DNA of 64,000 bases, taken from assembly GCF_042651965.1 (NCBI RefSeq), contig NZ_JBHSDY010000006.1, positions 1-64,000 of the forward strand, in the 5' to 3' direction. The notes beneath the pieces are model-generated. The model searched no databases and was not told the DNA's origin. It saw only the letters and a program-made list of their open reading frames with translations. Numbering within the stretch: position 1 is the first letter of the stretch; every line of letters starts with the position of its first letter. The stretch comes from Castellaniella hirudinis (GTDB lineage Bacteria > Pseudomonadota > Gammaproteobacteria > Burkholderiales > Burkholderiaceae_B). Positions 36,105 to 45,303 of the stretch are shown here, piece by piece. A program made the translations under genes and the position numbers.

Positions 36105-37537
36105 TGACCCGACGACTCTCCGCACGCGCGCTGGCCGTCTCCACGCTGAGCCTGGCGCTGGGCGCCTGCTCCCTGGCGCCCACCTATCACCGGCCGGATG
36201 CGCCGGTGCCAGACCGCTTCCCGGTCACGGCCGCCAATGCCAATGCCGATCAGGCCGCGCTGCCGGCCTGGCGGGACTTCTTCCAGGACGCCCGCCTGCA
36301 GGCCCTGATCGAACTGGCGCTGAAGAACAACCGCGATCTGCGCATCGCCGTGGACCGGGTCGAAGAGGCCCGCGCCCAGTACGGCATCGCCCAAAGCGAC
36401 CGCCTGCCGACCATCGGCGCGCAGGGCACGGGGCAGGTCACGCGATCCCCCGAGAATATGCGCAACGGCGGCCCCGACAGCCCGTCCGTCAACCGCAGCT
36501 ACATCGCGGGCGTGGGCATGACGGCCTTCGAACTGGATTTCTTCGGCCGCGTGCGCAATCTCAGCGAATCCGCCTATCAGTCCTATCTGTCGACCGATCA
36601 GGCGCGTCGCACCGTGCAGCTCGGGCTCGTCGCCCAGACCGCCGAGGCGTATTTCCGCCTGCGTTCGGCCCAGGAACTGCACGAGCTGATGGACAAGACC
36701 CTGGAGGCCCGCAAGGGCACGCTGGATCTGGTCCAGTCGCGCTTCGACGTGGGCGTCGCCTCGGATCTGGATCTGGCGCAGGCCCAGTCGCAATACGACA
36801 CGGTCCGTGCCGACCGCATCGCCACCGAACGCGCCATGACGCAGGCCGGCAATGCCTTGCAACTGATCCTGGGCACGCCCGTGCCTGACGGCCTGCCCGA
36901 GCCCCGGCCGTTTGGCCGCGAGCAATTGCTGCAGACGCTGCCGGCGGGCCTGCCGTCGCAACTGCTGGAACGCCGGCCCGACATCGTCGGCGCCGAGCAC
37001 GACCTGATGGCGGCCAATGCCCAGATCGGCGCGGCCCGCGCGGCTTTCTTCCCGCGCATCTCCCTGACCGGGCTGCTGGGCTTCGCCAGCCCCGAGCTCA
37101 GCGCGCTGTTCGGCGGCAGCCACCGTTACTGGCAGTTCGCGCCGCAGATCCAGATGCCGCTGTTCTCGGGCGGGATCCGGGGGAATCTGGACCTGGCCAA
37201 GGCACGCAGCAACATCGCCGTGTCGGCTTACGAAAAGGCCATCCAGACCGCGTTCCGCGAAGTCGCCGACGGCCTGTCGGGCGAGGCCACCTACAGCACC
37301 CAGCTCGATGCCTTGCGCGCCACCGAAGACTCCGCGCTGCGCGCGCTGAAGTTGTCCCAGGTTCGCTACGAGACCGGCGTGGACAGTTTCCTGCAGGTGC
37401 AGTCCGCACAAGTCACCCTGTACGGCGTGCAGCAGCAGTTCATCCAACTGGGCACCGATGCGCTGCTCAACCGCGTGGAACTGTACAAGGCGTTGGGCGG
37501 GGGCTGGGAGGCCGACGATCTGCCGGAGGCGTCCTGA
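36101..37537 (+). CDS. Outer-membrane efflux factor (OprM/NodT type)
   Basis: Outer-membrane channel lipoprotein of 478 aa (lipobox L-G-A-C, Cys 23) of the TolC-like NodT family, completing the tripartite pump. Typical features are L-A-P-T-Y-H-R-P-D-A-P-V-P, the internally repeated helical domains with L-I-E-L-A-L-K-N-N-R-D-L-R and R-R-P-D-I-V-G-A-E-H-D-L, and F-F-P-R-I-S-L-T-G. The start at 36101 overlaps acrB by 4 bp (36104 is also possible). Its stop shares one base with the pdxJ start. Confidence 0.95.
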   Translation: MMTRRLSARALAVSTLSLALGACSLAPTYHRPDAPVPDRFPVTAANANADQAALPAWRDFFQDARLQALIELALKNNRDLRIAVDRVEEARAQYGIAQSDRLPTIGAQGTGQVTRSPENMRNGGPDSPSVNRSYIAGVGMTAFELDFFGRVRNLSESAYQSYLSTDQARRTVQLGLVAQTAEAYFRLRSAQELHELMDKTLEARKGTLDLVQSRFDVGVASDLDLAQAQSQYDTVRADRIATERAMTQAGNALQLILGTPVPDGLPEPRPFGREQLLQTLPAGLPSQLLERRPDIVGAEHDLMAANAQIGAARAAFFPRISLTGLLGFASPELSALFGGSHRYWQFAPQIQMPLFSGGIRGNLDLAKARSNIAVSAYEKAIQTAFREVADGLSGEATYSTQLDALRATEDSALRALKLSQVRYETGVDSFLQVQSAQVTLYGVQQQFIQLGTDALLNRVELYKALGGGWEADDLPEAS

Positions 37538-38262
37538 TGGAACTGGGCGTCAACATCGATCACGTCGCCACGCTGCGTCAGCAGCGCCTGACGACGTATC
37601 CCGATCCGGTGCAGGCCGCGCTGCGTGCCGAGGATGCCGGGGCCGACCTGATCACGCTGCACCTGCGTGAGGATCGGCGCCACATTCAGGACGCCGACGT
37701 GCGCGCCATCCGGCCCGTCTTGCGGACACGCATGAACCTGGAATGCGCCATCACACCGGACATGTTGGCGATTGCCTGCGACATCCAGCCCCAGGACGTC
37801 TGCCTGGTGCCGGAAAACCGCCGCGAACTGACCACCGAAGGCGGCCTGGACGTGCTGGGCCGCTATGACGAAGTCGCGTCCGCCGTGGCGCGGCTGCATG
37901 ACGCCGGCATCCGCGTGTCCCTGTTCATCGATCCCGAGGCCGATCAGATCGCCGCTGCCGCGCGCACCGGCGCGCGGGTGATCGAATTGCACACCGGGGC
38001 CTATGCCGACGCGCCTGACGCCGGACTGCGGGCCGCGCAACTGGAACGCGTGCGGGCCGCCGTCGTCGTGGGTGTGAGCGAGGGCCTGCGGGTCAACGCC
38101 GGTCACGGCCTGCATTACGGCAACGTCGAGCCCGTGGCGGCCTTGCCGGGGATCGCCGAACTGAACATCGGCCACGCCATCGTCGCCCAGGCCGTGTTCG
38201 ATGGCTGGGAGCCGGCCATCCGGCGCATGAAGGCCTTGATGATCCGGGCGTCCTGTGCCTAG
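37537..38262 (+). CDS. pdxJ: Pyridoxine 5'-phosphate synthase PdxJ
   Basis: TIM-barrel enzyme condensing 1-deoxyxylulose-5-phosphate with 3-amino-2-oxopropyl phosphate to pyridoxine phosphate. It is 241 aa with the full set of motifs: L-G-V-N-I-D-H-V-A-T-L-R-Q, H-L-R-E-D-R-R-H-I-Q-D, N-L-E-C-A, V-P-E-N-R-R-E-L-T-T-E-G-G, and G-H-G-L-H-Y-G-N-V. Its ATG overlaps the efflux-channel stop by one base, so it is probably translated from the pump mRNA. The usual neighbours recO and acpS are absent. A hairpin complex follows. Confidence 0.96.
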   Translation: MELGVNIDHVATLRQQRLTTYPDPVQAALRAEDAGADLITLHLREDRRHIQDADVRAIRPVLRTRMNLECAITPDMLAIACDIQPQDVCLVPENRRELTTEGGLDVLGRYDEVASAVARLHDAGIRVSLFIDPEADQIAAAARTGARVIELHTGAYADAPDAGLRAAQLERVRAAVVVGVSEGLRVNAGHGLHYGNVEPVAALPGIAELNIGHAIVAQAVFDGWEPAIRRMKALMIRASCA

Positions 38263-38317
38263 TGTGTGATGGATCCATTTGAGTGCCCATGATTTGGGTG
38301 CTCAAAACACACTAGGC
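38257..38317 (+). promoter_or_regulatory. Long hairpin over the pdxJ stop, competing with the next hairpin
   Basis: GCCTAGTGTGT (38257-38267) and ACACACTAGGC (38307-38317) form a perfect 11-bp stem. Inside, TTGAGTGCCC (38278-38287) can pair with GGGTGCTCAA (38296-38305) through two wobble pairs. Its last three bases (38315-38317) are the first three of the terminator stem that follows, so the two structures cannot both form. Confidence 0.6.
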
Positions 38318-38343
38318 TCCTTTTGAATAGTGGGAGCCTTTTT
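38315..38343 (+). terminator. Intrinsic terminator overlapping the nitroreductase ribosome site
   Basis: GGCTCC (38315-38320) pairs with GGAGCC (38333-38338), 12-nt loop, followed by TTTTTAA. This is a standard rho-independent shape and would end the efflux-pdxJ transcript. It lies immediately before the nitroreductase ATG (38345), and its right arm contains GGGAG, the only Shine-Dalgarno candidate for that gene. Confidence 0.65.
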
Positions 38344-38344
38344 A

Positions 38345-38923
38345 ATGTCAGACGTTTTTGATGTGTTGATGAGCCGCCGCTCGGTCAAGTTCGTCCAGGC
38401 GCCCGGTCCGACCGAGGATCAGCTGGAGCTGATCCTGAGCGCCGCGCTGCGCGCGCCCGACCATGGCGCCATCAAGCCCTGGCGCTTCGTGCTGGTGCGC
38501 GGCGCCGACGTGCCTGCACTGGTGGATGTGGGGGTGCGCGCCGGGATTGCCGCCGACAAGCCGTTGCCGCAGCCCAAGGTGGACAATGCCCGAAAATGGC
38601 TGTCCAAAGTCCCGCTGGTGATCGCCCTGGGCTGCCGCCCGGACCCTTCCGGTCGCATCCGCGAACAGGAAAGCCTGCTGGCCGTGGGCGCGGCGGTCAT
38701 GAACATGCTCAACGCCGCGCATGCCCTGGGTTTCGGCGCCTTCTGGAGCACCGGCATGGGGACTTACCTGGACGGCGTGGGCGAGGCCCTGGGCTTCGAT
38801 GCTCTGAATGAACGCTTCATGGGCTATCTGGCCATCGGCACGCCGATCGATGCGCCCGACCCGGTCCGGCGGCCGGACTGGCGCGATCACGTGTCGGAAT
38901 GGCACGCGCCGGCCGAAGCCTGA
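38345..38923 (+). CDS. Nitroreductase-family flavoprotein (YdjA-like)
   Basis: FMN-binding oxidoreductase of 192 aa using NAD(P)H. R-R-S-V-K-F-V near the N-terminus, A-A-L-R-A-P-D-H-G-A-I-K-P-W-R-F and A-A-H-A-L-G-F-G-A-F-W-S-T-G are typical of the short YdjA/TdsD-type minimal nitroreductases. The natural substrate is unknown. The leader hairpin overlaps its ribosome site. Its 3' end overlaps the 3' end of convergent cueR by 37 bp. Confidence 0.88.
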   Translation: MSDVFDVLMSRRSVKFVQAPGPTEDQLELILSAALRAPDHGAIKPWRFVLVRGADVPALVDVGVRAGIAADKPLPQPKVDNARKWLSKVPLVIALGCRPDPSGRIREQESLLAVGAAVMNMLNAAHALGFGAFWSTGMGTYLDGVGEALGFDALNERFMGYLAIGTPIDAPDPVRRPDWRDHVSEWHAPAEA

Positions 38924-39354
38924 GACTCCAGTCCCTCCAGGATCGGGCATTCCGGCCGGTCGTCGCCATGGCAGCGCTGCGCCAGTTCGCGCAGGGTCGC
39001 CGCCATGCCGCGCAGCAGGTCGGCCTTGGCCTCCAGCGCATCGATGTGCGACAGGGCCAGGCGCTTGACCTCGGCGCTGGCGCGCTCCCGGTCACGCCAC
39101 AGGCTGGTCAGTTCCGCGATCTGCTTCAATGAAAATCCCAGGTCCCGCGCGCTGCGGATGAAACGCAGCGCGTGCAGGTCGGCCTCGCCGTATTGCCGGT
39201 AGCCGGCGGCGCTGCGGGCCTGGGGGACGAACAGGCCCTCTTGTTCGTAGTAGCGGATCATCTTGGCGCTCAGGCCGGTGCGTGCGGCGGCTTCGCCGAT
39301 CGTGAGCCGGCCCTGGGCGAGCGCCTCGGTCGCGTATAAACGGGATTCAGCCAT
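38887..39354 (-). CDS. cueR: CueR-type copper(I)-responsive MerR regulator
   Basis: MerR-family activator of 155 aa: helix-turn-helix T-I-G-E-A-A-A-R-T-G-L-S then M-I-R-Y-Y-E-Q-E-G-L, a long dimer helix, and the metal loop C-H-G-D-D-R-P-E-C-P-I-L (Cys 128 and 136). The loop aligns with the CueR loop C-P-G-D-D-x-x-x-C-P-I. A Ser at 93 (A-S-A-E-V-K-R) corresponds to the Ser that marks monovalent-metal sensors. ATG 39354 fits the family start. It lies downstream of copA on the same strand but is separated by a MITE-like element, so it probably needs its own promoter. Confidence 0.88.
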   Translation of the reverse strand: MAESRLYATEALAQGRLTIGEAAARTGLSAKMIRYYEQEGLFVPQARSAAGYRQYGEADLHALRFIRSARDLGFSLKQIAELTSLWRDRERASAEVKRLALSHIDALEAKADLLRGMAATLRELAQRCHGDDRPECPILEGLESQASAGACHSDT

Positions 39355-39366
39355 GACGGATCTCCA

Positions 39367-39516
39367 GGGAATCTCTGAATAAGTTGAGCGGTAAGCAGGC
39401 GCTACGGATTTGGGTTGGCTGCAAGGCGCGAACCGCAGCGATAGCGGTGCTATCGCGAGGATGAGCAACGCGGCAGACGGCCCGAAGCCGTAGATGCATG
39501 CGGCGCGATAGCTTGT

Positions 39517-39528
<12 letters not shown>
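39367..39528. mobile_element. MITE-like element, 162 bp, between copA and cueR
   Basis: Terminal inverted repeats read GGGAATCTCTGAATAAGTT on the left (39367-39385) and GGGAACCTCTGAACAAGCT on the right end read in reverse (39528-39510), differing at three pyrimidines. The interior has no coding frame and holds a perfect hairpin GCGATAGC-GGT-GCTATCGC (39438-39456). The right repeat provides the last codons and stop of copA. No clear target-site duplication was seen. The repeat style is reminiscent of IS5-type ends, but the parent element is unidentified. Confidence 0.65.
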
Positions 39529-41790
<2,262 letters not shown>

Positions 41791-41828
41791 GGAAGCACTC
41801 CGGTTCATCAGAATGATTGTAGGATGAG

Positions 41829-41853
41829 GCTTGACCTTATGGTAAGGTCAAGC
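41829..41853 (-). promoter_or_regulatory. CueR-type operator/promoter of copA
   Basis: A perfect palindrome with 11-bp arms (GCTTGACCTTA and TAAGGTCAAGC, centre TGG) matches the CueR operator consensus. On the minus strand TTGACC is the -35. A 19-bp spacer, as in MerR-type promoters, gives CATCCT as -10, which is weak; TACAAT lies 24 bp away. Activation by CueR with Cu(I) is expected. Confidence 0.8.
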
Positions 41854-41872
41854 GTTTCCATGTCACCCCGAT

Positions 41873-43078
41873 TCACACCGGACAATCCGCCGCCGTCCGG
41901 GGCTGGCGCCCCATCCACAGAGCAATCAACAAGGCGGCCGCGACCAGCGTCATCCCGCCCAGGCCGAACACCCCGGTGACGCCGCCCTGGCTCAGGACCA
42001 GCCCCCCGCCGCCGGCCCCCAGGGCGATCGCGACCTGGATGGCGGCGACCAGCAGGCCTCCGCCGCTTTCAGCCTCGTCGGGGACGGTCTGCGCAACCCA
42101 GTTGGACCAGGCGACCGGCACCGTGCCGAACGCGAAGCCCCAGACGGCGATCAGGGCGCTGACGAGCCAGGGGGCGCCGGCTGTACCGCCCAGCACGATG
42201 CCGACCGCGCCGATCGCCAGGGGCGGCAAGGCCATGGTCAGCCGCACGTTGCGCTCCAGCATGAAGCCGCCAAAATAGGTCCCGGCATAATTGGCCACGC
42301 CGAAACCCAGCAGCATGGCCGAGACGGTGGTGATCGCCACGCCGGTCACGTTTTCCAGATAGGGGCGCACATAGGTGAACAGGGCGAAATGGCCGCTGAA
42401 CACCAGCAGGACCGCCAGCATGCCGACCGCGACGCGCGGGCGCCGCATCACCCGCAGCAAGGTCGACAGGCTGCCATGGCCGCGCGGCGGCAGGCTCGGC
42501 AGGGTGTAGAACTGGACGGCCAGGGCCAGCACGCCCAGTCCGGCCGCCAACAGAAAGACCTGGCGCCAGCCGATCACCGAGCCCAGGTAACTCCCGACCG
42601 GCGCGGCGAAAATCGTCGCGGCCGCCACGCCGCTGACCATGATGGACAGGCCCCGGGGGATCAGGGGCTCGGGCATCAGGCGCATGACGATGGCCGTGGA
42701 CATGGCCCAGAAGCCGCCCAGGGCCGCGCCCAGCAGCATCCGCCCCAGCAGCAGGGCCAGGAAACCGGGGGCGTAGGCGACCAACAGGTTGGAGACGATC
42801 AGCAGCCCTGAAAGCCCCATCAGCACGTGGCGGCGGTCCAGAGCCCGTGTGACGGAGGACACCAGCAGGCTGGCGATGAAGGCCAGAACGGCGGTGGTGG
42901 AAATGGCCTGGCCGGCCAGGCTTTCCGAGATGTGCAGATCGGCCGCCATGGGCGTGAGCAGGCTGATCGGCAGGAATTCCGCCGTGACCAGGCCGAAGAC
43001 GCCCAGCATCATGGCGATGACGGCGCCCCAGGCGGGCGCGCCCAGGCCGGTGTCTGCGTGGATGGGTGATGCACTCAT
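41873..43078 (-). CDS. MFS exporter, DHA1 family (NepI/AraJ-like)
   Basis: Twelve-helix major facilitator of 401 aa. M-M-L-G-V-F-G-L-V-T-A-E-F-L-P-I-S-L-L-T in helix 1, D-R-R-H-V-L in loop 2-3 and G-R-M-L-L-G-A-A-L-G-G-F-W-A are characteristic of the sugar/purine-nucleoside efflux group of DHA1 drug:H+ antiporters. Substrate unknown. It follows the SDR gene on the same strand after 46 bp, suggesting co-transcription under the TetR regulator further upstream. It ends 20 bp before the copA operator. Confidence 0.85.
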   Translation of the reverse strand: MSASPIHADTGLGAPAWGAVIAMMLGVFGLVTAEFLPISLLTPMAADLHISESLAGQAISTTAVLAFIASLLVSSVTRALDRRHVLMGLSGLLIVSNLLVAYAPGFLALLLGRMLLGAALGGFWAMSTAIVMRLMPEPLIPRGLSIMVSGVAAATIFAAPVGSYLGSVIGWRQVFLLAAGLGVLALAVQFYTLPSLPPRGHGSLSTLLRVMRRPRVAVGMLAVLLVFSGHFALFTYVRPYLENVTGVAITTVSAMLLGFGVANYAGTYFGGFMLERNVRLTMALPPLAIGAVGIVLGGTAGAPWLVSALIAVWGFAFGTVPVAWSNWVAQTVPDEAESGGGLLVAAIQVAIALGAGGGGLVLSQGGVTGVFGLGGMTLVAAALLIALWMGRQPRTAADCPV

Positions 43079-43124
43079 GCTTGTTTCCTGTCCATTGGAT
43101 ATCTATTGGCTGTCTGTTCGGTAT

Positions 43125-43889
43125 TCAAAGATTGGCCCCGCCGTCCAGCAGGAAGCTGGAGCCGGTGATGGACCGCGCCGCGTCGCTGGCCAGGTAGAGC
43201 GTCATCTGCGCGATTTCGTCGGGCGTGTTGTAGTCGGCAATGACGCGCAGGCCGCGCTGGGCGTCGGCATGAGGGCCGTCGGCCGGGTTCATGTCGGTGT
43301 CCGTGGAGCCTGGTTGGATGACGTTGACCGTGATGCCGCGCGGCCCCAGATCCCGGGCCGCGCCTTTGGTCAGCCCCCAGACGGCCGCCTTGCTCATCGC
43401 ATACAGGGCCATGCCCTCGCTCGGCACGCGCGCCGCGAGATTGCTGCCGATGTTGATGATGCGTCCGCCGTCGTTCATGATATTCGCGGCCTGCCGGATC
43501 GCCGCGAAGACGGCGCGGGCGTTGATGCCCATCTGCCATTCGTAGTCACTCAGGGTGAATTCGCCGATCGGCTTGGTCTCGAAGACGCCGGCGTTGTTGA
43601 CCAGGATATCCAGGCCGCCCCAGTGTGCCGCCGCCTGGTCGACGGATGCGCGCACCGCTTCCGCGTCCAGGCTGTCGACCTGCAGGGCGAGGGCGGCGCC
43701 CTGGGCGTCTGCGCCGTCGTGACGGGGCGTGATCGAGTCGACCAACTGCCGAGCGGCCTCGGCCGAGTGTTGATAGGTGAATGCCACCTGAGCGCCTGCT
43801 TCGGCGAGCCGCCGTACGATGGCGGCCCCGATGCCTCTGGATCCGCCGGTGACCAAGGCCTTCTTTCCCTTCAAGTTCATTTCGTTCAA
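43125..43889 (-). CDS. Short-chain dehydrogenase/reductase
   Basis: Classical SDR of 254 aa (NAD(P)-dependent). It has the Rossmann motif T-G-G-S-R-G-I-G, N-N-A-G-V, catalytic Ser near I-N-I-G-S-N, Y-A-M-S-K (YxxxK) and the C-terminal L-L-D-G-G-A-N-L. Substrate is not predictable from sequence. Divergent from a tetR gene across 83 bp with paired operators, it is the likely regulated gene. ATG 43889 or 43880 could be the start. Confidence 0.9.
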   Translation of the reverse strand: MNEMNLKGKKALVTGGSRGIGAAIVRRLAEAGAQVAFTYQHSAEAARQLVDSITPRHDGADAQGAALALQVDSLDAEAVRASVDQAAAHWGGLDILVNNAGVFETKPIGEFTLSDYEWQMGINARAVFAAIRQAANIMNDGGRIINIGSNLAARVPSEGMALYAMSKAAVWGLTKGAARDLGPRGITVNVIQPGSTDTDMNPADGPHADAQRGLRVIADYNTPDEIAQMTLYLASDAARSITGSSFLLDGGANL

Positions 43890-43898
43890 CCTTATTTA

Positions 43899-43964
43899 TA
43901 GTGATCGATATAAAATGCTAAATTGACGTTAAGCGCCTGTCAATGAATTTTTTATCGATCGATA
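43899..43964. promoter_or_regulatory. Divergent promoters and two ATCGAT-type operators (SDR/tetR)
   Basis: TATCGATCGATA (43953-43964) is a perfect palindrome, and TAGTGATCGATATA (43899-43912) is a related second site. Between them lie candidate overlapping promoters: TTGACA (43944-43939) with TAGCAT at 17 bp for the SDR gene on the minus strand, and TTGACG (43923-43928) for tetR on the plus strand. Each operator sits just downstream of one -10, as expected for autorepression plus repression of the SDR gene. Confidence 0.6.
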
Positions 43965-43972
43965 CAATTATC

Positions 43973-44587
43973 ATGGCCACCCGTGGACGACCTCTCTCTT
44001 TTGACCGGAACGCCGCCTTGCTGACCGCCATGGAACTGTTCCAGCGGCATGGATACGAAGGCACCACGATCGCGGAACTGACCCGCGCGATCGGGATTTC
44101 CGCGCCCAGTCTCTACAACGCTTTTGGTGACAAGGAGTGCCTGTTCAAAGAAGCAGTCGAGCACTACGTGTCACACGATGGCGGCGCTTCGATGCGCGCG
44201 CTGCGCCAGCATCCGGGCGGCGCCCGGGAAGCGATCCGGGCCATGCTGCAGGCTGCCGTCCAGCAGCAGTCGGGCTGCGGGGAAGGGCGGGGGTGCCTGG
44301 TGGTGCTGGGCGCTGCGAATTGCGGCGAGGAAAACCAGCGCATGGACGATTTCCTCAAGGAGCACCGGCAGGCGACCATCGAGGCTATCCATCAGCGGCT
44401 GATCCAGTCCCAGGCCGAGGGTGAACTATCCGCCGAACTCGACACGCAGGCCCTGGCCTGCTTCTATGCCACGGTCCTGAACGGCATTGCCATCCAGGTG
44501 AAGGACGGCGCACCTGCCGATGCCCTGAGCGCCGTGGTCGATGCGGCGATGCGGGCCTGGCCGGAGGCGGTGAGCCTTCGGCCGTAG
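43973..44587 (+). CDS. TetR/AcrR-family regulator (divergent from SDR)
   Basis: Repressor of 204 aa: helix-turn-helix A-M-E-L-F-Q-R-H-G-Y-E-G-T-T-I-A-E-L-T then I-G-I-S-A-P-S-L-Y-N-A-F-G-D-K-E, close to the YxaF/LmrA-type and AefR-like regulators. The C-terminal half includes G-R-G-C-L-V-V-L-G-A-A-N-C typical of that subgroup. ATG 43973 is preferred because an earlier ATG (43943) would put the operator in the coding region. Ligand unknown; reactive small molecules are common for relatives controlling SDR genes. Confidence 0.85.
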   Translation: MATRGRPLSFDRNAALLTAMELFQRHGYEGTTIAELTRAIGISAPSLYNAFGDKECLFKEAVEHYVSHDGGASMRALRQHPGGAREAIRAMLQAAVQQQSGCGEGRGCLVVLGAANCGEENQRMDDFLKEHRQATIEAIHQRLIQSQAEGELSAELDTQALACFYATVLNGIAIQVKDGAPADALSAVVDAAMRAWPEAVSLRP

Positions 44588-44628
44588 CGCCGTTCTTGCC
44601 TGTTTATGCGTTCATAGGAAAACACACG

Positions 44629-45015
44629 ATGCACATCGACAGACTCGATCACCTGGTGCTCACCGTCAAAGATGTCGCCGCCACCTGCGGGTTCTATGCC
44701 CGCGTGCTGGGCATGGAGGTCATCACCTTCGGCGAAGGCCGCAAGGCCCTGGCGTTCGGACGCCAGAAGATCAACCTGCACCAGCAGGGCAAGGAAATCG
44801 AGCCCAAGGCCGCCGTGGCCTTACCCGGCACCGCTGATCTATGCCTGATCACCACCGAAACGCCGCAGGCGGTGCTGGCGCATCTGCGGGCCTGCGGCGT
44901 CCCGGTGCTCGACGGCCCGGTGCCGCGCACGGGCGCAACGGGCAAGATCACTTCGGTGTATTTCCGCGATCCGGACGAAAACCTGATCGAGGTGTCGAGC
45001 TACGACGAGGCTTGA
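44629..45015 (+). CDS. VOC-family (glyoxalase-like) protein
   Basis: Small metal-binding beta-alpha-beta protein of 128 aa: H-I-D-R-L-D-H-L-V-L-T-V, F-Y-A-R-V-L-G-M-E-V, G-R-Q-K-I-N-L-H-Q and the C-terminal V-Y-F-R-D-P-D-E-N-L-I-E-V-S-S. The His and terminal Glu are the usual metal ligands of dioxygenase/glyoxalase-type members. Substrate unknown. AGGA precedes ATG 44629. Its last bases form the -35 of the copZ promoter. Confidence 0.87.
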   Translation: MHIDRLDHLVLTVKDVAATCGFYARVLGMEVITFGEGRKALAFGRQKINLHQQGKEIEPKAAVALPGTADLCLITTETPQAVLAHLRACGVPVLDGPVPRTGATGKITSVYFRDPDENLIEVSSYDEA

Positions 45016-45042
45016 GCTTCCCATCGTGTCAAGGCCTACGAT
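45011..45042 (+). promoter_or_regulatory. CueR-type promoter of copZ
   Basis: TTGAGC (45012-45017) and TACGAT (45037-45042) are separated by exactly 19 bp, the spacing of MerR-family promoters. The spacer dyad CTTGAGCTTCCCATCGTG then TCAAG matches the copA operator at 18 of 23 positions by my count. The -35 overlaps the stop of the upstream VOC gene. Confidence 0.7.
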
Positions 45043-45072
45043 GCCGCATATCCCTCTCTTGGAGTCTTACTC

Positions 45073-45273
45073 ATGAAAACCGAATTCATTGTTTCCGACA
45101 TGACCTGCAACCACTGCGTGCAGACCATCACCCGGGCCGTGCAGGGCGTGGCGCCGGACGCGGCCGTACAGACCGACCTGGCGGCGCATCGCGTCACGAT
45201 CGAATCGTCGGCGGATGCGGCGGCGTTGCAGGCCGCGATTGCGGACGAAGGCTACGACGTTCAACCGGGATGA
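45073..45273 (+). CDS. copZ: Copper chaperone CopZ-like heavy-metal-associated protein
   Basis: A 66-aa ferredoxin-like HMA domain with the metal site M-T-C-N-H-C (Cys 12/15). It would carry Cu(I) in the cytosol and pass it to CopA. GGAG lies 7 bp before the ATG. The CueR-type promoter directly upstream supports the copper assignment over mercury (MerP is exported; no signal peptide is present here). A flavoprotein gene follows after 30 bp. Confidence 0.85.
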   Translation: MKTEFIVSDMTCNHCVQTITRAVQGVAPDAAVQTDLAAHRVTIESSADAAALQAAIADEGYDVQPG

Positions 45274-45303
45274 GGCGCCGGTTCTCCTAGCGAGTCATAA
45301 AAA

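Noticed and set aside
32676..36125. Very long open frame antisense to the RND transporter gene (over 1100 codons)
   Set aside because: High GC with G/C third positions leaves antisense frames open. The translation is low-complexity (His, Gly, Arg rich) with no domain, while the plus-strand frame is a clear AcrB homologue.
43125..43889. SDR gene considered as fabG (fatty acid synthesis)
   Set aside because: No acyl carrier or other fab genes nearby and it is divergent from a TetR regulator; generic SDR is the safer call.
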